DNA of 64,000 bases from assembly GCA_000231825.2 (NCBI GenBank), contig JH720294.1, positions 2,038,529 through 2,102,528 on the forward strand, written 5' to 3'. Below, piece after piece: positions 63,191 through 64,000 of the stretch. This DNA comes from Tetrahymena elliotti 4EA. Taxonomy: Eukaryota > Ciliophora > Oligohymenophorea > Hymenostomatida > Tetrahymenidae. Positions within the stretch are counted from its first letter, which is position 1. Each line of letters begins with the position of its first letter. Below the pieces are notes generated by a model that was not told the DNA's origin, searched no databases, and was given only the letters and a program-made list of their open reading frames with translations. The translations under genes and the position numbers were made by a program.

Positions 63191-64000
63191 ATTTTTTTAA
63201 AGTTACTATAGACTAGGTGAAATGGATGTTTAAGGGTTTGGATCTTAATTAGCAAAATGCTCTAATCTCTAGACTTTGACTCTTTATCTAGATTAAAAAT
63301 GCTAATTAAATATTAATTAATGATTATTAAATAAATATATACTTTAGCTTTGCTTGATATTTGACTTATTTATTAATTTTTATTTATTGATTTCAGATTT
63401 AATTCAAATTTTATTAAAAGTGAAATAATCTTAGTGAAATTGGCACATATCATTTAGGATCATACCTAGCAAAATGCTCTAATCTCTAAACTTTGACTTT
63501 ATCTCTAAAGTAAAAATAGTATTTTAATTTATTTATGCATTTTTAAAGAAATAAACTTTCATTTATGATCAACTGGCTAATTTAAGTCTACTTGATATTT
63601 GGCTCATTCATTAATTTTGATATGTTGTTATCGTTTAAATTAAAACTTTATTTTTTTCTCATTCTACTCAATATTTATTTATTTAATATCTATTTTTATA
63701 ATTTTTAAAAGTTAAAAATATTGGTGAAATTGGAGTGTAAGGATTAGGGTCTGGCTTAGCAAAATGTTTAAATCTGCAAACTTTAACTCTTTACCTCAAG
63801 TAAAAATAGTGTTTTCAAAATTAATTTTCCATTGATTTTTGTTTGGTTGATTGATTTGGGTTTATTTGATATTTTTTTCATTCTTAATTTTGATTAGCCA
63901 TTTATTTTTGTGTTTATATCTTTAGAATATTGATTTATACAAAAACTATTTTAATAAAGTAAAAATAATATTGGCTCAGTGAGCACATAAAAATTAGGAT
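63191..64000 (+). pseudogene. Leucine-rich-repeat gene, 5' part, apparently damaged (continues beyond window)
   Basis: Same family as the gene at the left edge. Four repeat exons are visible: about 63203-63291 (CSNLQTLTLYL), 63421-63511 (LGSYLAKCSNLQTLTLSL), 63711-63798 (EIGVQGLGSGLAKCLNLQTL) and 63960-64000 (truncated). Exons 1 and 4 have the family's usual phase, but exons 2 and 3 each appear one base out of frame relative to their splice sites. The donor after exon 1 reads GATTAAAA where its sisters have AAGTAAAA, so GT is lost. Either the gene is decaying, or unusual splice sites are used. No start codon was identified. Confidence 0.5.

Noticed and set aside
1..64000. Bacterial or standard-code reading of the window
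   Set aside because: Under the standard code almost every gene is broken by in-frame TAA and TAG. Reading these as Gln restores long frames with matching protein families and consistent introns.
1..64000. tRNA, rRNA, CRISPR array, telomere or insertion sequence
   Set aside because: No cloverleaf-like sequence with both internal promoter boxes, no regular spacer-repeat array, no TTGGGG/CCCCAA runs and no transposase motif were seen.

Overview
The window looks like macronuclear-type genomic DNA of an oligohymenophorean ciliate, most likely a Tetrahymena. It is very AT-rich, and every convincing reading frame uses TAA and TAG as glutamine with TGA as the only stop. Introns are GT..AG, mostly about 50-250 nt and AT-rich, which is longer than the 20-30 nt introns of Paramecium. 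Proteins are rich in Q, N, K and E. No tRNA, rRNA, CRISPR array, insertion sequence or telomeric repeat was seen. Gene models were read by eye, so domain calls rest on motif recognition and not on database searches.

Layout. 1-1833: 3' part of a leucine-rich-repeat gene (+), one repeat per exon. 2329-3735: CEP19-like centriole/cilium protein (-). 5313-19000: three tandem minus-strand genes for related six-transmembrane, cyclic-nucleotide-binding-domain cation channels with non-K+ pore motifs. 19877-20428: small unknown protein. 21416-22948: FAD amine oxidase with a hydrophobic insertion. 23618-25310: decayed protein-kinase pseudogene. 26576-27226: small membrane protein, possibly mitochondrial. 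28520-29262: protein with a duplicated GSGRD motif (+). 30952-36528: 1460-residue Q/N-rich coiled-coil protein (-). 37820-44002: DNA polymerase alpha catalytic subunit (-). 45432-49323: protein combining a caspase-like region, MORN repeats and an ADP-ribosyltransferase-like YHGT domain (-). 50924-53898: a small ORF and a mitochondrial-type flavin oxidoreductase with a long charged tail (+). 54722-55192: small unknown protein (+). 57426-58727: acidic nuclear protein with paired Cys/His clusters (-). 61232-62186: three-pass membrane protein (+). 63200-64000: start of another, apparently damaged, leucine-rich-repeat gene (+).

The genes do not form an operon. The main local relationship is the channel tandem array, a lineage-specific expansion. 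The strongest candidate for something undescribed is the caspase-like/MORN/YHGT protein. Its caspase-like part has lost the catalytic His and Cys, while its C-terminal part resembles an ADP-ribosyltransferase fold. Other points to check are the membrane insertion in the amine oxidase, the coiled-coil and AT-hook-like tail on a mitochondrial oxidoreductase, and the missing second Cys cluster of polymerase alpha.
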